From a bacterium (GTDB lineage Bacteria; Elusimicrobiota; Elusimicrobia; Elusimicrobiales; UBA9959), in assembly GCA_021845705.1 (NCBI GenBank), contig JAJZVJ010000223.1, positions 1 to 5,074 on the forward strand: DNA of 5,074 nt, read 5' to 3'. The notes beneath the pieces were generated by a model, which worked only from the letters and a program-made list of their open reading frames with translations, was not told the DNA's origin and did not search any database. Position numbers and translations under genes: made by a program. Of this stretch, positions 1 to 4,990 are shown one piece after another. Within the stretch, counting starts at the first letter, position 1, and each line of letters begins with the position of its first letter.

Positions 1-164
1 ACCGCCGCGGCCAGCTTGTTGCCGGTCGACTCGGCAAGCTGCATGTATAACTGGGTCGCTTCGTATTCCGCGGCCACCATGAAGCGAATCGCCCTGACGA
101 GCTCTTCGTCCTTAAGCTTCCTGTTGTTCGCTAACCCTGAAAAGGGCGTTCCGAAGTCCGGCAT
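1..164 (-). CDS. Ferritin-like / rubrerythrin-type protein, N-terminal part (partial)
   Basis: Only the first 54 codons are in the window; the gene continues past the left edge. The protein starts MPDFGTPFSGLANNRKL and continues EELVRAIRFMVAAEYEATQL, then YMQLAEST. This matches the start of small ferritin-like (rubrerythrin superfamily) proteins of anaerobes, in which the first helix carries an iron-binding Glu (here within AAEYEA, about residues 31-36) followed by a Tyr-rich helix. The later E-x-x-H iron ligands would lie outside the window, so diiron binding cannot be confirmed. Family members bind iron and act in peroxide reduction or iron storage in the cytoplasm, and some relatives are encapsulin cargo or are fused to encapsulin. 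The start is set by AGGAG at 172-176, 7 bases upstream. It lies 90 bases downstream of the superoxide dismutase gene on the same strand, so co-transcription is likely. The family call is fairly sure, the exact function is not. Confidence 0.75.
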   Translation of the reverse strand, partial: MPDFGTPFSGLANNRKLKDEELVRAIRFMVAAEYEATQLYMQLAESTGNKLAAA

Positions 165-187
165 ATTAATTCTCCTTTCCGATCATT

Positions 188-216
188 CCCGGCTTGCGCC
201 TGATGCACAAGCCGGG
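188..216 (-). repeat. 9-bp perfect inverted repeat upstream of the ferritin-like gene
   Basis: CCCGGCTTG (188-196) and CAAGCCGGG (208-216) are perfect reverse complements around an 11-base loop, enough for a stable RNA hairpin. On the minus strand it ends 23 bases before the ferritin-like ATG and just ahead of its ribosome binding site. No T-run follows, so it is not a standard intrinsic terminator. An mRNA stabilising or processing hairpin, or a regulatory leader element, is more likely. The role is inferred. Confidence 0.6.
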
Positions 217-221
217 CAATA

Positions 222-247
222 CTGCGCGGCGGGCCTTTAACGCGCAG
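222..247 (-). repeat. 7-bp perfect inverted repeat between sod and ferritin-like gene
   Basis: CTGCGCG (222-228) and CGCGCAG (241-247) pair perfectly around a 12-base loop that contains TTAAAGGCC on the minus strand. It lies just after the superoxide dismutase stop codon. No T-run follows. With the neighbouring hairpins it could protect the upstream message from 3' exonucleases or weaken read-through. The function is inferred. Confidence 0.5.
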
Positions 248-248
248 G

Positions 249-261
249 CGGCTGTCAGCCG
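249..261 (-). repeat. Small hairpin over the sod stop codon
   Basis: CGGCT-gtc-AGCCG is a perfect 5-bp stem with a 3-base loop that includes part of the superoxide dismutase stop codon (255-257). It is short and could be chance, but it is the first of three inverted repeats in a row downstream of this gene. Confidence 0.35.
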
Positions 262-875
262 AGGTTCGCAGCCGCGAACTCCCAGTTGACCAATTTTTCA
301 AGAACGGCGCCCACATAATCCGCGCGGCGGTTCTGGTAGTCCAGGTAGTAGGCATGTTCCCACACGTCAATAGTCAATAACGGCTTCATGCCCCTGGTCA
401 GCGGCGAATCCGCGTTGCCGGTCTTGACCACTTTCAGCTTGCCGCCGTCCAGCACGAGCCACGCCCAGCCGCTGCCGAACTGCGTCGTTGCCGCGGCCGC
501 CAACTCTTTCTTACAGTCCTCCAGGGTTCCGAAAGCCGCAGCTATCTTCTGTTTCAGCGCGGCGGGCGGTTCGCCGCCGCCCTTCGGCGTCAGGCTGCGC
601 CAGTAGAACGCATGGTTCCAGGCCTGCGAGGCATTGTTAAAGATCGCGGCTTTATCCGCTTTACCGGCTGTCGCGGTAATTATTTCTTCCAGCGTCAGCT
701 CCTCGAACTTAGTTCCCTCCGCCAGCTTGTTGAGGTTGTCCACGTATCCTTTATGATGCTTTCCATAATGGAAGCCGATAGTATTCGCCGAGATCACCGG
801 GGCCAGCGCGTTCTCCGCGTAGGGCAGGGCCGGCAATACCTGCGGAGCCGCGCTTACTGTTTTGTTTTTATTCAT
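255..875 (-). CDS. sodB: Superoxide dismutase, Fe type (206 aa)
   Basis: This enzyme dismutates superoxide to hydrogen peroxide and oxygen. The protein aligns along its whole length with the Fe/Mn SOD family. The N-terminal helical domain has LPALPY (14-19) and HYGKHH (36-41), and the C-terminal domain has the DVWEHAYYLDY signature (170-180). The four metal ligands are present: His36, His88 (in WNHAFYW), Asp170 and His174. Gln84 in NNASQAWNH and Ala155 in GNADSPL sit where Fe enzymes, rather than Mn enzymes, carry these second-sphere residues, so iron is the predicted metal; cambialistic activity cannot be excluded. There is no signal peptide, so it should be cytoplasmic. The frame is open for 14 more codons upstream, but AGGAGG at 883-888 lies 7 bases before the ATG at 875 and fixes that start. 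The N-terminus is about nine residues longer than in E. coli SodB. It is divergent from wrbA and upstream of the ferritin-like gene. Confidence 0.96.
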   Translation of the reverse strand: MNKNKTVSAAPQVLPALPYAENALAPVISANTIGFHYGKHHKGYVDNLNKLAEGTKFEELTLEEIITATAGKADKAAIFNNASQAWNHAFYWRSLTPKGGGEPPAALKQKIAAAFGTLEDCKKELAAAATTQFGSGWAWLVLDGGKLKVVKTGNADSPLTRGMKPLLTIDVWEHAYYLDYQNRRADYVGAVLEKLVNWEFAAANLG

Positions 876-882
876 GATTTTT

Positions 883-888
883 CCTCCT
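883..888 (-). promoter_or_regulatory. Ribosome binding site that sets the sod start
   Basis: A perfect AGGAGG (CCTCCT on the plus strand) lies 7 bases upstream of the ATG at 875-873. It falls inside the longer open frame that begins near 917, and so favours the internal MNKNKTV start over the upstream one. Confidence 0.85.
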
Positions 889-933
889 GATATGTTTACG
901 CAAACCTGACGCCACAATTACATTAGCTTCAGA

Positions 934-948
934 ACTTCAGGAAGTATA
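934..948 (-). promoter_or_regulatory. Candidate sod promoter -10 with overlapping palindrome
   Basis: TATACT on the minus strand (943-948) matches the sigma-70 -10 consensus at 5 of 6 positions and would give a leader of about 60 bases for the superoxide dismutase gene. No good -35 is found at 17 bases. ACTTC-ag-GAAGT (934-945) is a perfect 5+5 inverted repeat overlapping this -10, and CTTCAG is repeated directly at 927-932 and 935-940. A repressor site covering the promoter is possible. This is pattern-based only. Confidence 0.35.
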
Positions 949-964
949 CCCGAATAGCGGGCCG

Positions 965-985
965 GGTAATATGCGGATATTTACC
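965..985. repeat. Inverted repeat in the divergent intergenic region
   Basis: GGTAATAT (965-972) and ATATTTACC (977-985) pair over 8 bp with one bulged base around a 4-base centre. It lies in an AT-rich patch between the sod and wrbA promoters, where a shared regulator could bind. It does not match a regulator box that I can name with confidence. Confidence 0.4.
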
Positions 986-986
986 A

Positions 987-1014
987 ATAATACCGCGTAT
1001 TTTTACTGATTGAA
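987..1014 (-). promoter_or_regulatory. Alternative sod promoter (TTCAAT-16-TATTAT)
   Basis: On the minus strand, TTCAAT (1009-1014) is followed after 16 bases by TATTAT (987-992), which matches TATAAT at 5 of 6 positions. Its -35 overlaps the -35 proposed for wrbA on the other strand, so the two could be back-to-back promoters. The -35 match is only 3 of 6, so confidence is low. Confidence 0.3.
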
Positions 1015-1038
1015 CGGCGGGGCGGGAAAATGTATTTT
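1010..1038 (+). promoter_or_regulatory. Candidate wrbA promoter (TTGAAC-17-TATTTT)
   Basis: TTGAAC (1010-1015, 4 of 6 to TTGACA) and TATTTT (1033-1038, 4 of 6 to TATAAT) are separated by exactly 17 bases. Transcription would start near 1045, about 40 bases before the wrbA start codon and next to the GGCCTT-A-AAGGCC inverted repeat. It is plausible but not strong. Confidence 0.4.
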
Positions 1039-1046
1039 ATCCGAAA

Positions 1047-1059
1047 GGCCTTAAAGGCC
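1047..1059. repeat. GGCCTT-A-AAGGCC inverted repeat upstream of wrbA
   Basis: A 13-base near-palindrome with 6-bp perfect arms and a single central A. It lies just downstream of the proposed wrbA promoter and 23 bases before the wrbA ATG, a typical place for a repressor operator. Its TTAAAGGCC half recurs on the minus strand upstream of the ferritin-like gene (232-240). Confidence 0.4.
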
Positions 1060-1082
1060 GGAGGAAATATAAGGAGGATACT

Positions 1083-1706
1083 ATGAAAATTCTTGTCGTT
1101 TATTATTCAATGTACGGGCATATTTACCAGATGATGCAGGCGGCCGTCGAGGGCGCAAGATCCGTAAAAGGCGCGGAAGTCACCCTTAAGCGCGTTCCGG
1201 AAACGCTGCCCAAAGAAGTTATCGCGCAGATGGGCGCGGCTGACGCGCAGAAAGCGCAGGAGAAAGTCGGGATCTGCACGGTGGAAGACCTGGCCGCGGC
1301 CGACGCCGTGATCTTCGGCACGCCCACGCGTTTCGGGAATATGTGCGGGCAGATGCGCCAGTTCCTGGATTCCACCGGCGGCCTGTGGATGAAAGGGGCC
1401 ATGATAGGCAAGGTCGGCAGCGTTATCGCCGGTTCCGCCACCCAGCACGGCGGGCAGGAATCCACCATACTCTCTTTCCATACCACGCTGCTTCACCACG
1501 GCATGGTCATAGCCGGGCTGCCCTACTCCTTCAAAGGGCAGATGAGCATCGCGGAAATAACCGGCTGCTCCCCCTACGGCGCCACCACCATAGCCGGCGG
1601 CCAGGGCGAGCGCCTGCCGAGCAAGAACGAACTTGAAGGCGCGAAGTTCCAGGGCAGGTACGCGGCCCAGCTGGCGGAAAAGCTCGCCGGGATAAAGCTC
1701 GGCTGA
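1083..1706 (+). CDS. wrbA: NAD(P)H:quinone oxidoreductase, WrbA type (207 aa)
   Basis: This is a flavodoxin-like FMN enzyme that reduces quinones to quinols in two-electron steps with NAD(P)H, limiting semiquinone radicals and superoxide. The sequence is WrbA from end to end: the FMN phosphate loop SMYGHI (9-14), PTRFGNM (81-87), the SATQHGGQE segment (118-126) with His133 nearby, and the C-terminal SPYGATTIAG (163-172). The length of 207 aa compares with about 198 in E. coli; the extra residues lie mainly at the C-terminus. WrbA proteins are soluble cytoplasmic tetramers. The start is supported by AAGGAGG (1071-1077), 5 bases upstream. It ends in tandem stops, TGA TAA (1704-1709). It is the first gene of the plus-strand set and diverges from the superoxide dismutase gene. 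The neighbours point to a role in oxidative stress. Confidence 0.96.
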   Translation: MKILVVYYSMYGHIYQMMQAAVEGARSVKGAEVTLKRVPETLPKEVIAQMGAADAQKAQEKVGICTVEDLAAADAVIFGTPTRFGNMCGQMRQFLDSTGGLWMKGAMIGKVGSVIAGSATQHGGQESTILSFHTTLLHHGMVIAGLPYSFKGQMSIAEITGCSPYGATTIAGGQGERLPSKNELEGAKFQGRYAAQLAEKLAGIKLG

Positions 1707-1735
1707 TAACCGCGGAAGACTATTTCGCGGACCCG

Positions 1736-1747
1736 GCGCAATTGCGC
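1736..1747. repeat. Perfect 12-bp palindrome GCGCAATTGCGC
   Basis: GCGCAATTGCGC reads identically on both strands. It lies in the 86-base gap between wrbA and the hydrolase gene, about 45 bases before the hydrolase start. A second, weaker inverted repeat, CCGCG (1710-1714) with CGCGG (1726-1730), precedes it. It could be an operator or a small mRNA hairpin. No T-run follows, so it is not a terminator. Confidence 0.4.
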
Positions 1748-1779
1748 GAAGCTCTTAACCTGTATCTGGAGAAACTTTC

Positions 1780-1785
1780 AGGAGG
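1780..1785 (+). promoter_or_regulatory. Ribosome binding site that sets the hydrolase start
   Basis: A perfect AGGAGG lies 7 bases upstream of the ATG at 1793. The reading frame is open further upstream, with a TTG at 1742, but that codon has no comparable site, so the ATG at 1793 is chosen. Confidence 0.85.
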
Positions 1786-1792
1786 CGGCAAC

Positions 1793-2575
1793 ATGGACGG
1801 AACAGTCAACGGCATTTCATTCGAAGATACCGGGCCTCGCGATGGAATACCCGTGGTCCTTATCCACGGCTTCCCGTTCGACCGCACTATGTGGGAGCCG
1901 CAGGTGCGGGAACTCTCCAGGAACCGCCGCGTAATAACCTATGACGTACGCGGGCATGGGCAAAGCCCGGCCGGCGACGGGCAATACAGCATCGAGCTTT
2001 TCGTGGACGACCTGGTAGCGCTGCTCGACCATCTGAAGGCGGAGCGCGCCGTTCTCTGCGGCCTTTCCATGGGCGGCTATATCGCCCTGCGCGCCGCCGA
2101 ACGTCACCCGGAGCGTTTAAGCGGCCTGGTCCTGTGCGATACAAAAAGCGGCCCCGACACCGATGAGGCCAGGATAAAGCGCGCCGCGACTATCTTCGCC
2201 GTGAAAAAATACGGCGTCCCCAAATTCGCCAACGAGTTCATAAAAGCGGTTTTGACGGAAAAGACTCTCAAGACAAAACCCGCGGTAGTGAGCTCCCTTC
2301 TGAACAGCATCCTCGCCAATTCTCCGCTGGGTATTTCCGGCGCCCTGCTCGCGATGGCCGCGCGTACGGACACTACCCCCGCTTTGCCAAAGATAAACGT
2401 CCCCGCCCTGATCCTTGTAGGGAAAGAGGATAAAATAACGCCGCCCTCGGCCTCGGAGGCCATGCTCAAAGCTCTTCCGAAGGCGGCGATGCACGTGATC
2501 CCCGGAGCGGCCCATATGTCCAACCTGGAGAACCCGGCCTTCTTTAATGAAAAGCTCCTGGCATTTCTGATATAA
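1793..2575 (+). CDS. Alpha/beta-fold hydrolase (260 aa)
   Basis: A soluble cytoplasmic serine hydrolase of the alpha/beta superfamily, of the size and layout of 3-oxoadipate enol-lactonase-like and related esterases. Visible motifs are the oxyanion-hole strand VVLIHGFPFD (21-30), DVRGHGQS (51-58), the nucleophile elbow GLSMGG (90-95) with Ser92, Asp213 in GKEDKITPP, and His241 in GAAHMSNLENP. The Ser-Asp-His triad is thus complete. Residues about 118-190 form the helical cap that decides the substrate and carry no motif I can assign. There is no signal peptide. It lies 86 bases after wrbA on the same strand with its own strong ribosome site, so it is probably co-transcribed. The substrate cannot be told from sequence; a lactone or ester is likely. 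Haloperoxidase-like annotation is common in this family but unsupported here. The frame continues upstream as an open leader of about 30 codons, which is probably not translated. Confidence 0.9.
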   Translation: MDGTVNGISFEDTGPRDGIPVVLIHGFPFDRTMWEPQVRELSRNRRVITYDVRGHGQSPAGDGQYSIELFVDDLVALLDHLKAERAVLCGLSMGGYIALRAAERHPERLSGLVLCDTKSGPDTDEARIKRAATIFAVKKYGVPKFANEFIKAVLTEKTLKTKPAVVSSLLNSILANSPLGISGALLAMAARTDTTPALPKINVPALILVGKEDKITPPSASEAMLKALPKAAMHVIPGAAHMSNLENPAFFNEKLLAFLI

Positions 2576-2576
2576 T
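2568..2576 (+). promoter_or_regulatory. Extended -10 promoter for cydAB
   Basis: TGaTATAAT is a perfect TGn extended -10 with a perfect TATAAT hexamer (2571-2576). It overlaps the hydrolase stop codon (2573-2575). A weak -35, ATGAAA (2547-2552), lies 18 bases upstream. Initiation near 2583 would give cydA a leader of about 58 bases. The match to sigma-70 consensus is the best in the window, so cydAB can probably be transcribed apart from wrbA and the hydrolase gene. Confidence 0.6.
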
Positions 2577-2640
2577 CCGCATAGCGGCGCGGAACGGGGA
2601 AACCGTACTTTTTACAAGAAAAAAACAGGACACATCACGG

Positions 2641-3951
2641 ATGAATACCCTCGCTTTGAGCAGATTGCAGTTCGCCGTTACGGCCATGTTCCATTTCCTC
2701 TTTGTGCCGCTCACGCTCGGCCTGGGCTGGCTTGTCGCCTGGTTCGAGACCCGCTATGCCCGCTCCGGGGACAGGCAATACCTCTCCATGGCGCGCTTCT
2801 GGGGGAAGCTTTTCCTTATAAACTTCGCGCTGGGCGTGGTCACCGGGATAACGCTGGAGTTCCAGATCGGGATGAACTGGGCCGAATACTCCAAATTCAC
2901 CGGGGACGTCTTCGGCGCCCCGCTGGCCATAGAAGGCCTGGCCGCTTTTTTCCTCGAGTCCGTTTTTATAGGCGTCTGGGTTTTCGGCTGGGACCGCCTG
3001 TCCGCGAAGGCCCACGCCGCGGCCATGTGGGTAGTCGCTTTCGCCGCCAATATGTCCGCGCTGTGGATCCTGCTCGCTAACGGCTGGATGCAGCATCCCG
3101 TCGGCTATATCCTGCGCAACGGCCGCGCCGAAATGACGGATTTCAAGGCGCTGCTTCTTAACCCCTACGGCTTGATAGAATTTTTTCACACTATATTTTC
3201 GGGGTGGGTAGTGGCGGGTTTCTTTGTCATGGGCGTTTCCGCCTGGCATCTGCTGCGCAAGAACCAGGAAGAACTCTTTAAAAGATCTTTCGGCGCGGGG
3301 GCCGTGTTCGCCCTGGCCAGTTCCCTGCTGGTGGCCGGCGTCGGCGACACCAGCGCCGTGAACGCCGCGAAAGAGCAGCCCGCCAAGTTCGCCGCGATGG
3401 AGTCTGTCTGGGAGACGCGCTCGGCCGCGCCTTATACGCTGCTGGCTTTCCCCTCCCTTAAGGACGAGGGGAACTCCTTTGAGGCCCTGGAAGTTCCCTA
3501 CGCGCTTTCGCTTATGGCTTTCCATTCCCCTTACGCCGAAGTTAAGGGTCTCAAGGATTTCGCGCCGCAGGACCGCCCGCCGGTACTGCCGGTCTTCCTC
3601 AGCTTCAGGACGATGGTCGCGCTCGGCCTGCTTTTCATACTGCTTTCAGCGCTGGCCGTCAGGCTCCGGCGAAAGGACCTGCTGGGGAAATACCCGCTGT
3701 TCCTTAAGCTCATGTTCTTCGCCCTCCCGCTGCCTTATATCGCTGTACTGCTCGGCTGGCTGGTTACGGAACTTGGCCGCCAGCCCTGGGCGGTCTACGG
3801 GCTTATGCGCACCGCCGAAGGCGTTTCAAAGACCGTAACCCCCGCGCAGGTCTGGCTGAGCCTTGGCGCGTTCACTCTCCTTTATGCCGCCCTCGGAGCC
3901 GCAGACTTCTGGCTGCTGGTTAAATCCGCCCGCAAGGGGATGGAGGCCTGA
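2641..3951 (+). CDS. cydA: Cytochrome bd-type quinol oxidase subunit I, short Q-loop (436 aa)
   Basis: CydA binds the three haems (b558, b595, d) and the quinol site of the bd oxidase, which reduces O2 to water with quinol electrons in the cytoplasmic membrane. The N-terminal RLQFAVTAMFHFLFVPLTLG is diagnostic. Expected haem-linked residues are present: His18 (E. coli His19), His183 in FFHTIFSGW (His186), Met325 in FRTMVALG (Met393), Glu98 and Glu106 in the APLAIEG/FFLES region, and Glu377 before GRQPW (E. coli Glu445). Lys249 and Glu254 in the Q-loop match quinol-site residues Lys252 and Glu257. About nine membrane helices are visible, the first near residues 10-34 and the last near 405-427. 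The loop between about 239 and 315 is short, so the protein lacks the roughly 60-residue insert of E. coli CydA (522 aa) and belongs to the short Q-loop class of Gram-positives and CioA. The ribosome site is weak (AGGA at 2627-2630, 10 bases away). It is directly followed by cydB. Confidence 0.97.
   Translation: MNTLALSRLQFAVTAMFHFLFVPLTLGLGWLVAWFETRYARSGDRQYLSMARFWGKLFLINFALGVVTGITLEFQIGMNWAEYSKFTGDVFGAPLAIEGLAAFFLESVFIGVWVFGWDRLSAKAHAAAMWVVAFAANMSALWILLANGWMQHPVGYILRNGRAEMTDFKALLLNPYGLIEFFHTIFSGWVVAGFFVMGVSAWHLLRKNQEELFKRSFGAGAVFALASSLLVAGVGDTSAVNAAKEQPAKFAAMESVWETRSAAPYTLLAFPSLKDEGNSFEALEVPYALSLMAFHSPYAEVKGLKDFAPQDRPPVLPVFLSFRTMVALGLLFILLSALAVRLRRKDLLGKYPLFLKLMFFALPLPYIAVLLGWLVTELGRQPWAVYGLMRTAEGVSKTVTPAQVWLSLGAFTLLYAALGAADFWLLVKSARKGMEA
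3942..3946 (+). promoter_or_regulatory. Ribosome binding site for cydB inside the cydA end
   Basis: GGAGG lies in the last codons of cydA, 6 bases before the cydB ATG at 3953. The cydA stop (3949-3951) and the cydB start are separated by one base, so translation is probably coupled. This supports the 3953 start over the open frame that extends back to about 3863. Confidence 0.85.
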
Positions 3952-3952
3952 G

Positions 3953-4990
3953 ATGGATTACGCAAAGGTCTGGTTCGTTTTCTGGGCGGTGCTGTGGACG
4001 GGGTATTTCGCCCTGGACGGCTTCGACCTGGGAGTGGGATTTTCCGGCTGGCTGGCGGCGGACGGCGCGGAGGAGCGCGGGCTGGTTTTCTCCTCGATAG
4101 GGCCTTTCTGGGACGGCAACGAGGTGTGGCTGATAACGGCGGGCGGGGCCACTTTCGCCGCCTTCCCCCCTGTTTACGCCGGCCTCTTCAGCTGGCTTTA
4201 CCCGGCGGTGCTGCTGACGCTGCTGTCGCTTATCGCGCGCGGCGTCTCGCTTGAATTCAGGGGGAAAGTCCAGTCCCCGAAGTGGAAAGCATTCTGGGAG
4301 CGCACGGCGGCGGTTTCGAGCTTCCTTTCCGCCCTGCTCCTGGGGGTTCTTTTCGGGAATATTTTCCGCGGCCTCGAAATCGGGGCCGGAGGATACGGCG
4401 GAACTTTCTCCGGCCTGCTCAATCCTTACTCGCTATTGACCGGCCTGCTCCTCTGCGCTTTTTTCTTTTTCCACGGCCAGCTCTGGCTCTCTTTCAAGAC
4501 CTCCGGGCCTGTCGCCCTCAGGGCCGCGAAACTGGCCGGCGGAGCCTGGTACGCCCTCCTGGCGCTTTTTCTCGCTTTCGCGGCCTGGAGTTACGCCGCC
4601 ACCGGGCTCTCCGGGAACTTCCTTGCCCGGCCGGAACTGCTGGTGCTGCCGGCGCTGCTGGCCGCGGCGCTTATAACTTCCAAACTCCTGCTGCTGCGCG
4701 GTTTTCCGGGCGGGGCTTTCCTGGCCTCCTTCGCCGCGATAGCCCTTTTTTTTCTGACAGGCTTTGCCGGTATCTACCCCGCGCTGCTGCCCTCCCGGAT
4801 AGACCCGGCCTTCAGCCTTACCGTGTATAATTCGGCGTCCGGCGCCTACACGCTTAAACTGATGACCGCGGCAACGCTGCTCCTGCTGCCCGTGGCCATA
4901 GCCTGCCAGGCCTGGGTGCACCGGCTTTTCAGAACGCCGCTGACAGCCGGGGAACTTCAGAAAAGCGGGATATATGGCTCATGGCACTGA
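3953..4990 (+). CDS. cydB: Cytochrome bd-type quinol oxidase subunit II (345 aa)
   Basis: CydB is the haem-free partner of CydA and is needed for assembly and stability of the oxidase and, in known structures, for access paths for O2 or protons. Family marks are YFALDGFDLGVG (18-29, with Asp22 and Asp25), GPFWDGNEVWLITAGGATFA (50-69, with the conserved Trp53-Asp54), RGVSLEFRGK (96-105), LLNPYSLLTG (155-164) and the C-terminal QAWVHRLFRTPLT (319-331). About eight to nine membrane helices can be seen, and the length is normal. The start is set by GGAGG 6 bases upstream, one base after the cydA stop. The C-terminus, LQKSGIYGSWH, runs four residues past the Tyr where E. coli CydB ends; this could be natural variation. 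The last 12 bases overlap a minus-strand frame coming from the right edge. No cydX-like or cydDC gene is seen within the remaining 84 bases. Confidence 0.96.
   Translation: MDYAKVWFVFWAVLWTGYFALDGFDLGVGFSGWLAADGAEERGLVFSSIGPFWDGNEVWLITAGGATFAAFPPVYAGLFSWLYPAVLLTLLSLIARGVSLEFRGKVQSPKWKAFWERTAAVSSFLSALLLGVLFGNIFRGLEIGAGGYGGTFSGLLNPYSLLTGLLLCAFFFFHGQLWLSFKTSGPVALRAAKLAGGAWYALLALFLAFAAWSYAATGLSGNFLARPELLVLPALLAAALITSKLLLLRGFPGGAFLASFAAIALFFLTGFAGIYPALLPSRIDPAFSLTVYNSASGAYTLKLMTAATLLLLPVAIACQAWVHRLFRTPLTAGELQKSGIYGSWH

Noticed and set aside
388..890. Plus-strand frames opposite the sod gene
   Set aside because: They are antisense to a gene with complete catalytic residues and show no homology that I can recognise.
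1107..1499. Minus-strand frames of 120-130 codons opposite wrbA
   Set aside because: Antisense to wrbA, with no family-like motifs and no ribosome site. These are shadows caused by high GC.
2594..2616. ACGG-ggaaa-CCGT followed by CTTTTT as an intrinsic terminator after the hydrolase
   Set aside because: The stem is only 4 bp and bases lie between it and the T-run, too weak for a terminator. It is noted only as a possible leader hairpin of cydA.
2635..3525. Long minus-strand open frame of 296 codons opposite cydA
   Set aside because: It lies fully antisense to a clear cydA. Its translation is rich in Arg, Gly, Gln and Glu with no recognisable domain, as expected for the reverse of GC-rich codons. 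It is a shadow.
4282..4830. 182-codon plus-strand frame inside cydB
   Set aside because: It is in another frame of cydB, is Arg/Pro-rich with no motifs, and cydB itself is certain.
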